A stretch of DNA of 64,000 nucleotides from Chlamydoabsidia padenii. Taxonomy: Eukaryota > Mucoromycota > Mucoromycetes > Mucorales > Cunninghamellaceae. Of the stretch, positions 34,335-45,200 are shown in pieces. Made by a program: the position numbers and the translations under genes. The DNA lies in the NCBI GenBank assembly GCA_025330725.1, contig JAIWND010000008.1, positions 558,001-622,000 on the forward strand, in the 5' to 3' direction. Below the pieces are notes generated by a model. It saw nothing but the letters and a program-made list of their open reading frames with translations, was not told the origin of the DNA and made no database searches. Within the stretch, counting starts at the first letter, position 1, and each line of letters begins with the position of its first letter.

Positions 34335-36207
34335 GATCTTCATCCATGCCCTTTCCATCGAGAGTTGCCCCAACCATATTCTTGCTTTTCCTAGTTGATT
34401 TCGATCGTCGCGTTGATGGTGAGCGTGAAGGTTTGTTGGATTGTTGAGCGTTCATAATAGCATTCGATTCCTTGGGATGAGATTCAGTGCTTATATTTTT
34501 AGCGTCAAAAAGATCCAAGACAAAAGAGTTGTAGGAAGCAACTACATCACCACCACCACGAATTAGTGTAACAAAGTCAGGGTTGAGAGTATCCTTGTTG
34601 CGATCCACAAATCCTTCAGGGCTGTAGGTCACCATTCCATCGAAATGTCGTATGGAAAAAAGTTGTGCTGCCGAGTCTGCTGATCGTGTGCTGAATGAGT
34701 CGTGTGTACCGTTGTATTTGATAAAAGAAGCCATCATATTGGTATCGTATCCCCTACTTGTTGATTTGCTGTGATTATTGGTGATGTCAATAAGACCATG
34801 TTTCGGGCGAGACAAGAGTTCCATGCAGCCAGAATTATTAAAGTACGGAACTTCGGGTATTGTCAAACCATCCATGCGGTAGTCTTTTGGGTCCACTTCA
34901 AAGAGTTTTTTGAGGGTATATTGATACATATGTTCATTGATAAAGTTGACGCAAAAGTTGTCAAAGTTGGCTTGAGTATAATGAGTCTGAGGGCCAGGAA
35001 GATCTAGTATCCCAATGACATTGTGTACCGAGTCGCTACAGATCTTGTTGTTGATATGTTCCACCAGCCAATAGAATAACAAAGAGTAGAGAGATGTCAC
35101 TAGATCATCACGCTGTTCGGCCGCTTGTTCAGAGTTTAAAATTAATGTAGTAGTGTCCTTCTTGATCATTTGAGTCTTGTAAGTCAGTACGTTTTCCAAA
35201 GCCCGAGGATCCACACCCAAAAAATCAGCCGCCAAACCCAAAGTTTCGATATTCTTGACATAGGCTGCTTCCTGAGTCGAAGTATCATCCACAAATTGTA
35301 AGTTTCCAAGATGTAATAATGCCGCCAGTAGTTGCATGATTCGAGAATGATAACGTTTCCCCAACCCGAGAGAGCGCATCGCCAGCTTGAGAGATTCATA
35401 TCGATCCAAGGAGTCCTTTGTGTTTGGCGGAATTCTTGTATGACAGAGGTATTTATATTGAGCATTGTTTTCATCCAATCGTAATAGCTGACGTTCCTCT
35501 GGAGATGCACCTGCCAAAAGATAGTAGAATATGTGAAAGTTTTGTTCACCAGACAATGAGCGAGTCACCCGATACTTTTCCAAAAGATAATTGATCATTT
35601 TTGCACCGATCATTCGCCCACGTTCGTTGAATTGAATTTCGATGAATTTGCCATATCGGGATGCGTTGTTGCTATATGCCGTCTTGGTATGACCAAACGC
35701 CTCCAGGACCATTTGAGCATTCAAGATTTGTGTGTGTAACTTGGATTCCTTTTTGTGAGTGCTAAGTGAGACCAAATGCTGAAGGAGTTGTCGGCATACA
35801 CAAGTTTTTCCAGATCCAGTTTCCCCGCTGTCAGTTAATATCATGATGATTAGTATATATATATATATGATATTAGTATGTAATTATAGTTTTATTTACC
35901 TTATGAGAATTGATTGATCAATACCAGTGCGCCGCATATGAAGGTAAGATTGATTACCCAGTTGAAATATGTGAGGAGGCAACAAGCCAGTGTTGCCAGA
36001 GGTGCTTTTATATTCACCAACGTACTTTAATGATTCTTGTTGACGGTCTTGGTGAGGATTCACAGCGATTATGATGTTATCATTGACTTTGGTATATATG
36101 GAGCCATTGTCGAAGCGAGCTTTCAAGGTGGAAGTAATACTATCTTCATCGATAGAGTCCAGTTGTGTGAGATCAGCCAAGTCGTGCTTTATCGATGACT
36201 TTATCAT
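30328..36207 (-). CDS. Chitin synthase with N-terminal myosin-motor-like domain (class V type)
   Basis: Four exons (35900-36207, 33931-35827, 31299-33827, 30328-31206) sum to 5613 nt (1870 aa). The first splice restores [12 protein letters not shown], a myosin P-loop near residue 105. Then come [11 protein letters not shown] (switch I side) and ILDLPGPQ (switch II position, usually DxxGxE). A 15-residue Gln run lies near 600. After the head come a disordered linker, membrane helices, a cytochrome-b5-like segment ([17 protein letters not shown]), and the chitin synthase core with [19 protein letters not shown] and QRRRW near 1585. More membrane helices follow. Such enzymes deliver cell-wall chitin at hyphal tips. 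The C-terminal tail is Gly/Tyr/Ser/Pro-rich, with no DEK_C domain that I can see. ATG 36205-36207 is the first usable start; an upstream intron then lies in the 5' leader. Confidence 0.93.
33841..33912 (+). repeat. A(29) plus (GA)n microsatellite inside a chitin synthase intron
   Basis: An A run (33841-33869) is followed after a short gap by GA repeats (about 33890-33912). Both lie in the intron joining the myosin head exon to the chitin synthase exon. The splice [11 protein letters not shown] is unaffected. Confidence 0.85.
34291..34335 (-). repeat. CAA trinucleotide repeat coding polyglutamine
   Basis: About 15 CAA codons (TTG on the plus strand) form a Gln run in the myosin-motor part of the chitin synthase, between a basic Ser/Arg-rich segment ([15 protein letters not shown]) and the [14 protein letters not shown] segment. 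It lies where myosin heads have a flexible surface loop, so it may be tolerated and variable. Confidence 0.85.
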
Positions 36208-37058
36208 ATCCACTATCGATGTACCCGATGCGTCGTCTATAAAGTTATAAAAAGTAGAAGGTTTAGTTTTAAGGACGTATTTGACAGGGAGCAAACTACT
36301 TACATTATTGTCGTGTGGTAGGGAAGATTTAAAAGCAAAGAGCTGTACAAGTGTTATTAATAACGTTGACAAAGATGACAGATGAGTTTGTAGTTGGAGT
36401 GAAATAAAATTAAAGACAACCCAGATTGTATAAAGAAATGATAATGGAAAGAAAAAGGAAAAAGGAGGAAGTGGGAGGAAGGGGGATATGCCGCAGTCGG
36501 GGTTTTAATATTATTTTTGGATTTGAGTTTTTGCCTTCTCGATCGAAGACGCCTTTGACAAAGTCGTCGTCAGCAATAAACTAAAAAACGTATGTTTAAA
36601 AACTGTCATATAAAAAGGAGGAAGGGGGTGAAGTAACCAATGGACAATGAAATCTAACTAATGAATGAGTAATTAAAGATTATCTACGTGACCAATGAGA
36701 GATATCAACGCTAAAATATAGGGAGGGATAAGGGGTGAAGGGCTTATCATCGACCACTTCACTTTTCATGTATATAATTTGGTGACTTGAAACCTTTCAT
36801 AAGCCTAAAGCCTACACACTTCAATAACCCTTTCCAGCATGACGATTACATGATCGCTTGCTAAAGGTTCTGAGTTTACCACGGATTTTTAATTTCCATT
36901 TTGGAAAATTTCAGGGGTTCGCCTCAGATGTAGAGTGTCAATATGTATTAAAGGACAAATGTTTTATTAAAAAACGACCACCACTATTAACTATACTAGA
37001 ATAAAATATTGGAATAAGGGAGAGAGATAGAAGTTCTAATTAGCTATACTATAAGTAG
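36208..37058. other. Chitin synthase 5' region and 3' flank of the M13 peptidase
   Basis: Nearest the chitin synthase start is a leader intron (acceptor TTTATAG near 36240, donor GTAAGT near 36305). Upstream lies a purine-rich strand, then CGGGGTTT at 36498-36505 (forward motif orientation in gene terms). The rest shows no gene. Confidence 0.55.
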
Positions 37059-38717
37059 CTACCACAGTTTGCACTTGGTGGACGGATTCATGGGTGCATT
37101 GACGGGACAACCAAAGGCCTTGGCAAATTCAGGCATATTCTGGACAGCAGCATTAACACGTACAGCAGCAGGGGAATGGACATCCACAAGAATCTAAATG
37201 TATCAAGCAATGAGAACAAAGTCAAGTTAATATCCAAGTTCATCTGTTTTTTGTAACATACCTTTTGCATAGCCCTTTCAGGTCTGCTCTTTTCACACCA
37301 CACTCGGCCAAAGTTGATAAAAAAGAGTGCTTCCGGGGAAATATCCAATCCAGATAAGCGCTGTTGTGGTTTTTTAGAGAATGTCTCGTAAGCCAGAGAT
37401 AAACCACCATTGTCAGCCAAGTTTTCACCCAAGGTCATCTAGGAAAAAAAAACATGTTAGTGGACTATAATACGATACCTTCATTCTTACCTTTCCGTTC
37501 ACATGATGCTGTTCTCCATCAGGACCTTCGATACTAAAGCCATTATATTGATCAATAAAGCACTGTGCTTTTTGATCAAATTGTTCTTTTGTGGCATCGG
37601 ACCACCATTGTGTTAATACACCATCTCCATTGTATAGTCGACCATTGTTATCAAATCCGTGCTATGTGACAAAAAAAAAGATATATTATAGTTATAATCT
37701 TTTTTTTTTTTATCTACATACCGTGATTTCATGACCAATCACCACACCGATTCCACCAAGACTCATTGGCACCGAGTTGATATCAAAGAAGGGAGGTTGA
37801 AGAATACCAGCAGGGACAACGACCTAGATATCAAAATAGTGTACCAAGTAGTGATTAGCATATGTCCATCTGTATCCATCATTCAGCAATCTTACCTGAT
37901 TAAAGTTTGGAGAGAAGTAAGCGTTCACAACCTGAGGTGTCATGTACCATTTATCCTTGTCGACTGGTTGATTGAGACTGGCCCACTTGTTTTTGGCTGA
38001 CCAACTAGCAATAGCGAGGTTGTTTCCAAATTGATCGTCGGGGTTGATTATAGCGGGAAGATCTTCATAATACTTTTTCAAAGCCAAAGGTGATCGAATA
38101 TCAGGAGACACCGTGCCATACATTGACATGATTTTCATTTTCTTGATCTTCTCCAAAGCCATCGTCCGGGTTTCTTCGTCAAGCCAATCAATAGATCCCA
38201 AACGCTGAGTAAATATCTCATGAATAGTATCCAGTTCTTCTTGTACCTTTTGAGATGTGTCGTCACTATTAGCAAATGCAAGATTAACAAAGTAATGGCC
38301 CAATAGATCACCAAATGCTTTGTTGGTGTTTTGAATACAGGTGTGAGAGCGAGATGGTGTTGATTTCCGTCCAGTGAGTTTGATGTTCATTTCCAGTAAG
38401 ACATCGTTGGTCGACTTGTCCACAAGGTGTACTAATTGTCGGGTGCTGGCAAGTGCAATGAATTTCTTGATTAGCTGTTCTTCAGTTTTCTTCCATAGCC
38501 TGTCGAGTTTGTCAAAGAAGGATGGAGCAGTAAGGATGATTGTTGTTGGACTTGTTCCAAGAGTGAGTTTGTCGAAGTATAGATGCCAATCCAGGAAAGC
38601 ATAACGTTCTTCGAGATCTTTCAGAGTAATAGGATTGTAAGTTACTATTGGATCTTGTAGGTTTTCACTATATTTTTACAAGAAGGGGAGAGTCAATTGT
38701 TGAGAGAAGAAGAGGAG

Positions 38718-38755
<38 letters not shown>

Positions 38756-39606
38756 CTTACAAAGGGATAGAAATTTTCGCCAACTGGGTTTCAAAATCGA
38801 TGATTCTGTCCACGGTCTCCTCACTCCAATCAGGAAAAATGGCCTTTGACAAGGTTTTCATTGTTTTTCTATATAGAGTCAAATACGATTCTTGTTCAAA
38901 GTATTCTTTTGAAGGCAATCCAAAGCCAGGCTGCATTAAAGTGATGACGTTCTGAATCGGATTTCTTTCATCTGGGTTGACTCCAGTCGAGAACACCGGG
39001 TTTGAGGCACCAGTCTGCTCTAGCCAAACCAAGGAATCCAAAATTTGATTCTTCTCCAATGGTGCAATAAAATTTTTGAGAGGTTGAGTGCCTAATTGGT
39101 TTATAATGTCTTCATTCAAACATGCCTCGAAGAAATCTTTTGCCATTTTAAAATTGGTTTGATCAGCCGATTTCTCCTCATCGTTGACATGAATCAATAA
39201 CATGTCTTCATAAGATCCTGTCAGAATCTTCTCAATCACCTGAGAATTTGCATCGCGTAACCGATTGAAAGTTCCAACACCTAAAGCAAAAGGGACAGAA
39301 AAAAGAAAAAAGAAAAAATCAAGTTCATGCAAATTTCATATCCCGTCTTGCATGAATTTAGGCTTACTAGACTCAGAATCAGGGATGGAAGCATTTTTGA
39401 GCCAACCTCCACCTGGGTTAAAAAAAAAAAAAAAAATCAATAAGAGAGTATCGGTATTTCAAAACGATCTTACATGTGTATTGGTAAAAGTCGGAACAAG
39501 GATCCACGTTCAGATCAAGATCGGCCAAGACATTCAAAGCCGATTGAATACAACCCGCTGTACTACACACTTCATTAGACGAAGATGGAATCGATAATGA
39601 TACCAT
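37059..39606 (-). CDS. M13 family zinc metallopeptidase (neprilysin/ECE-like)
   Basis: Many exons cover the M13 layout. The start is Cys-rich ([13 protein letters not shown], then [12 protein letters not shown]), typical of the M13_N domain. The catalytic part reads [10 protein letters not shown], then [14 protein letters not shown] and [18 protein letters not shown]. The zinc motif HEITH is split by an intron between T and H. The third ligand is in [18 protein letters not shown]. The end [16 protein letters not shown] matches the usual CxxW terminus. M13 enzymes are normally type II membrane ectoenzymes cleaving peptides. Here I see no membrane helix before the first Cys. The best ATG is 39604-39606; the frame is open further upstream without an ATG, so an undetected first exon is possible. 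One intron (about 39282-39370) holds the dispersed palindrome. Confidence 0.88.
38721..38755 (+). repeat. Poly-T run, about 35 nt, in an M13-peptidase intron
   Basis: This T homopolymer on the plus strand reads as poly-A in the gene's direction. It lies immediately after the donor in that direction. Confidence 0.9.
39324..39356. repeat. Perfect 9-bp inverted repeat within an intron
   Basis: Arms TTCATGCAA (39324-39332) and TTGCATGAA (39348-39356) flank a 15-base centre that contains ATCCCG. The host intron, only about 88 nt long, consists largely of this element. It is the clearest intronic copy of the dispersed repeat. Confidence 0.75.
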
Positions 39607-39971
39607 ACTTTTTGAGGTTTTGGTCAAGGAAAAACTTTTAGAAAGATTTGTATTCACACCCGATTTATATATGAAAGGAGATTATGTGAAATGTTTGTTT
39701 TATTAAACATGATGCCTGCTGGAAAATATACTTGGATGGTTGATGATACTGGTTCATATCTTAATCTGATATATCAGTGTTCTTTTTATCTACGTACAAA
39801 AAGCTTGTTTATCATAAAACTTGACTTTCTGAATGAGTTCTGACGCCGATTTGATTTCTTCATGGGTCAACAAGATCACTGTAAAGGTAGGTGAGCATAA
39901 CTTTGAATAAGCGCCATAATTTAAATCCAGCCATTTCGTACTTCTCCTTTTTCTTTTCCTTTAATAATTCA

Positions 39972-40171
39972 ATGTCGGCCTTCAGCTACCTTATCATAGC
40001 GGGCAAAGCTTTGGTGCTCTGGAGCATGATCCTATCCTTGGTTTATCGTAAGCCTTGTTTATACTATGACGCATTCGTCTTCATGGCTAATCTTTTGTAT
40101 TTTTTTTAGAGGTAACAACACGACTTCCGATAAACTTGATAAATGCTAAACAACACCATACATGTTTTATC
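39972..40171 (+). CDS. Short spliced ORF just upstream of the RasGAP gene (first exon or uORF)
   Basis: ATG 39972-39974 opens MSAFSYLIIAGKALVLWSMI then LSLVY and reaches a good donor (GTAAGC at 40048). A CTAAT branch site and TTTTTTTAG acceptor (40109) follow. After that splice the frame reads QVTTRLPINLINAKQHH and ends at TAA, one base out of frame with the RasGAP frame. Splicing directly from 40047 to the ATCCAG acceptor at 40171 would instead join in frame to TSVIEISKLRLS. It is therefore either the true first exon of the RasGAP gene or an upstream ORF. Confidence 0.45.
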
Positions 40172-42231
40172 CAGTAACCTCTGTTATCGAAATCTCCAAA
40201 CTTCGGCTATCTACTGTCATTGATGCACTCATTAAAGGGATTGAAGGTATATCTGTGGTAAGTTGGAAAAAAAAAAGATATCATAAAATGAATAGTAAAC
40301 TAACCCTAATTTTAGCCTCCACCAGCTGGAGTTCCCAGCGAAAGATTAATTCCACTCAAGGTTGTCCAATCCAACCTCTTCTTCATTCAACTGATATCAG
40401 TATGTATGCAACAACATTGGCTGTGTATCGATAGTACGACAACCCATTACAACAACGATAATTGGCAGTTACTTGATCCACCTCCCCTTGAAGCCTCTCT
40501 CGCCAAGCATGTACTCAACATTATGCTACGCTTCATGTATCATTCCTCCGATCCATCAAAAGAACGCTCAACCTTCTTTACCCACCGCATGTGCTATCAT
40601 TCTGACTCAGGATTCACTAAAGGCGACTGGTCCAATTTTACTGTCTTCATGTCTCATCTCCACTCCTCCAACATTATGGCCAAAGTATACGAAGCAACTT
40701 GCCGGGTGATATTTTACATCAGCGCTAGTAATTGGGGTATTATCTTCTCGAAAATCAAGTCATATATTCTTCACCTATCAACAACTTCTGAAGAAAACCC
40801 GGACACCTTGATGCTACGACTGTTGGAATGCTCTGCTTTGAATGCTAGGCGACTATCTATGGTGTTGACTGAACTACAGCTTAGCTTCTTACATCTGAAA
40901 AAGAATACTCAACTAAATCTGGCTGTGCTACTGCGAAGGGGGATCTGGAACTGGTTGGAGGCTTATCCTACTGAATTTGAAGATCTACAAGTTGGTCACA
41001 GGCGATTGGAAGGCAGCCCCGAATCATTATTCGACATGTGCAACTCTTTGGCCGATACAACAAGAAAAAAAACCTACCTTTGGCCTCTACAGAACATGCT
41101 ATTGATTTTGTGCCCTGACATATTGATGAACCTTACCATGAACCTAAGCTCTGCAAACATGTCCAAAAAGGTAAGTGATGCGTAATTACTTGTATAGCAA
41201 CAAAATGATGTACTAATCATTGTATTGCTATCCTTTAGGGTCAATTCTTGAATGCTCTCAAAACTGTGATTCAAGGTGAACACATGTCTGAAATATCAGC
41301 TATATGTTATACGGATATCTGTTTGGCTGCTAACAAGTTATCCAAGGAAGGTGGGTCTGCTTTGTGGAATTTGGTGCCAGATGTCATAGAAGATCTACAA
41401 TCATGGATCGCAAGTCCTACCAAACCATATACTCTTGGATCTGATTTGGCAAATGCTGGTGTTACCCTTGATCGAAAAATACTGGTGCGTGATGCGGACT
41501 TTGCGTTGATCCAACTATCTACCAAGTATATGGTCAACAGTCATACCTTTTTTACATCGAATGGACATCACCATCTGGCAATGAAGGCAAGTAGACTCAA
41601 GGTCGGTGTTATGGTGGAAACCAAACTCTTAAACAGACAAGTTGTGCCAATCGACGAAAAGAAGTTTATGGCGGACTCGACAAAGCAACTCTTCTTTACA
41701 CTTACTCGCTTACATCAGGACAACCTCAACAGCACTCGCACAAGAAACAACAACAACAACAAATTAAGATCAACAGCGGCTCGATCTTTGCCATTCCATG
41801 TCAATGCCAACAAAAATCGTTATGATGAACTGAATCCTGTCGACATTGATGATATGATTCATGATATACTGCTGATTATTCATGGGAATCCATCTTATCT
41901 TTTGACCTATACTGACTGTATCGACAATCCTGCTGAAGTTTACAACCTCATCACAACTATTGCAACGTACCTAAATGATCCTATACCAACTCTTGCCGAT
42001 GAGGCATCGTCCTGCCTGTATGTCCTGCATCAAGTCGATATTGTCTTACTCTGGGACAAATCTGATTGCTTTTTGGTGACTTACTGGGAAATATCTACTC
42101 AAGTCCTACTCTTGGTCTCTGAAAACATTCTCAACCATCGTCGTGGCAAAGGGATAGGACTAAAGCGACTCATAAATCTTCTCAAACAGCTACTTGATTC
42201 TCAGCTTGGCTTTTTGAATTCACATCAGGTA

Positions 42232-42266
<35 letters not shown>

Positions 42267-45200
42267 AGAGAGAGAGAGAGAGGGGAGCGATGGGAAAGGT
42301 AAAAAGTGGCTGCTTATCTAAAACCTTCTTCATCTTCTTAGAATGCATTGCCTACCGGATCGAATGCAAAATTATGGACTCAAGCCGCAAATGCTTTGGA
42401 AATGTCACTCTTGGTACTTTTATGCTCCACGGACGACTTTATATATGCTCGGGTGATTGACTGCCTTGGGATACTATGTGAAGAATGCCGGATTATTGAA
42501 AACACAGGTGACCTGCACTTGCTACAATGTACTATTTACGAAAATATGGATGCTTATATGAACTTGATCACACCATTGGATATTGTACCTGGCGGACGGA
42601 AATCACACCAAAAGCGGCTATGGGGGAATCTACGACGAATCACAAAATGTACCAAGGGAAATTTGGCTGCCTGGGAAGAAGTATGGACACGTTGGAGTCG
42701 AATGACATCTCGAATAACCAGTGAAAACACAACCAAGGACACTGCAGGTACTTCTTACAGTCGAAGCGGCAAAACAGAACATCGGCACAACAGTGGTGGA
42801 AGACGTAGTAGCATGTCCTTGTCAACTTTTAAATTACGCATCGACAGTCCCAACAACAATAAAACTACAGGCGCCAAACACAAAAAACATTCACCGGCGA
42901 CTCTATCAGAATCGTCATTAAGCGATGACGAACCGGCCATCGAATGGGAATATTATACTGGATTCTTGGCATCTTTGTCACAAATCTGTTTTGACACCAA
43001 TGAAGACGACTATCAAGAAATATCAACTCCTCCTCAATACTCCAGTGGCCACAATTATCCCAAGGTATCTACAAGCAGCCCTTCAAGTCCTGTTTTTAGA
43101 CAAAATCGTTATAGTGAAGTCTCTTATTCTGCAAAATCGAAAGAAGCTTTGGTGGACAAATTTGTGGGCACAATGGTGATTCTACTGATATGCGACAATC
43201 TCATGGTACGCGAACGTATACGGGAAATTATGGGCGGCGACATGACACCTTCACTATATTGGACCATGATCCACCACTTCAAATTATACATAAATGCCTG
43301 CTTCAATCAAAATAAACCTACCTATGACTCAAGACGGATCTTATTTGTGGACCAGTCTCTATCGGTGCTACGGATTATGCTTACTCGATCTGAAAGCGCC
43401 GATGTATTGGCGATGGTGGACTTTTCCGAATTGATCAATCAATATTGTACTTATATCGATGCTTTAGATGACAATGATACATCAAAGAAGATCAAAATCA
43501 AGCTATGCCAATTCTGTGGGTCTCTTTTGTCAAAAAGGAATCAATTCTGTCTTCACAAGGATATGGCGGTGCGGGCTCTTCTACTCAAGTGTCTTCACAA
43601 ATGGACCAGTGATTTCGGCTTGAATGCGCCAGGCTCACTTTGGCGGATGTCCCAGCAACCTGAACAATCACATCTTTCTCAGTATCCAGAAGTCTCGGAA
43701 CAATCACAACAGCAATCACAGCAACAATCACAGCAACAATCACAGCAACAATCACAGCAACAATCACAGCAACAATCACAGCAACAATCACAGCAACAAT
43801 CACAGCAACAATCACAGCAACAATCACAGCAACAATCACAGCAACAATCACAGCAACAATCACAAGAATCACAGCAATCACAGTCGCAACAAGCAAAACC
43901 ACCACGACCACCATTGAAACAACGGCTATCATTACACCAACTGAAAAAGCAATATGCTTCCCCACAAACGCCATCAGCACATATGTCATCACAGGAACAA
44001 CACCAACAGCAGCAGGAAGGAAACGAATATGCCCGAAAACAGGAACAACGACATGAAAATCAGCAAGACTACCATCATACCGAACAGTCAAGTGAAGACA
44101 GGCAATATTCCGGCAATGATAACGATCATACCTACCAACGAAGATCATCAAAACCTTTTACCGTGGAAGACAACTTACAGATCGACTTGGATATGGCTTG
44201 CCTCAAAACAATGGTGGTGGTTTTGCATCAACTACCTCTTCAACCTATCGAACCTACAAGCGAAGTGGATCTGATTCAACGGAAGAGCAAAATGTTTTAC
44301 AAGTACTTCTCGTTTTTTTTGCAGTTGCTGGATCGCTGCAAAGCCTCAGAGGTAAAAAGAAAAAGAAAACAGAAAAGCACAATGATTTTAAAGATGCTAA
44401 CTTTTTTTTTTTTACTACCATGTTTTACAGACGGAATTACTTTGTGATCCCGGTAATGCAACAACAAGTATCAGCCGCTCGAACGTTGGGTCATTCAAGG
44501 ATAGCATCATTCTCTGTTTATCAAATATACTCAGTGCAAATGTTGATGTCGGATTGAAATACTCTTTGTCTATGGGCTACCACTCTGATATCCAAACTAG
44601 GTCGGCTTTTATGCAAGTACTGGCGAATATACTCAAACAAGGGACGGAATTCGAAACATTGGCTGAATCTGTCACTATAGATAGGTACAAGAAACTTGTC
44701 GGGGTAAACACTATCAAATATAAACCGAAATTTATGCCAATTGTGAAATTAAAATTACTCTCTTTCTCTCTCTCTCCTTTGTACATATAGCTATTGTTCG
44801 AATACAATTATGTCGTACCTATGACTTTGTGCAATGTGTGTCCTACATCTGATATTGATAATACGGCCACCGCTCTCTTTACAAGCTTTGCTTCTCAAGG
44901 GAAATCCATGGTGTTGTTACAAATGCTAATTGAAAATGAAGTCCAAAATACAGGTAAATAATTCCCTCAAGTCACAGGCACGGAAACGAAGCATTTACTG
45001 AAGGCCTTTTGTTTGTTTTGTTTTGTTTTGTTTATATAGTCAATGAAAGCGATCTATTCAGAAAAACAAGTATTGCCACCAAGTGTATGACTCGATTCGC
45101 CAAAACGAATGGTGGGACCGACTACATATCCTCTATCCTCAAGCCAGTCGTGGATATACTGATCAATAGACCAACACATGAACAAACTTACGATTTAAAA

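Noticed and set aside
43701..43863. Tandem repeats as a CRISPR-like array
   Set aside because: Units are 12 nt, contiguous, without spacers, in frame in a eukaryotic coding exon.
43585..44151. A 188-codon minus-strand frame rich in Val/Ile repeats
   Set aside because: It is the antisense of the QSQQ-coding minisatellite of the RasGAP gene; repeats without stops on one strand often stay open on the other.
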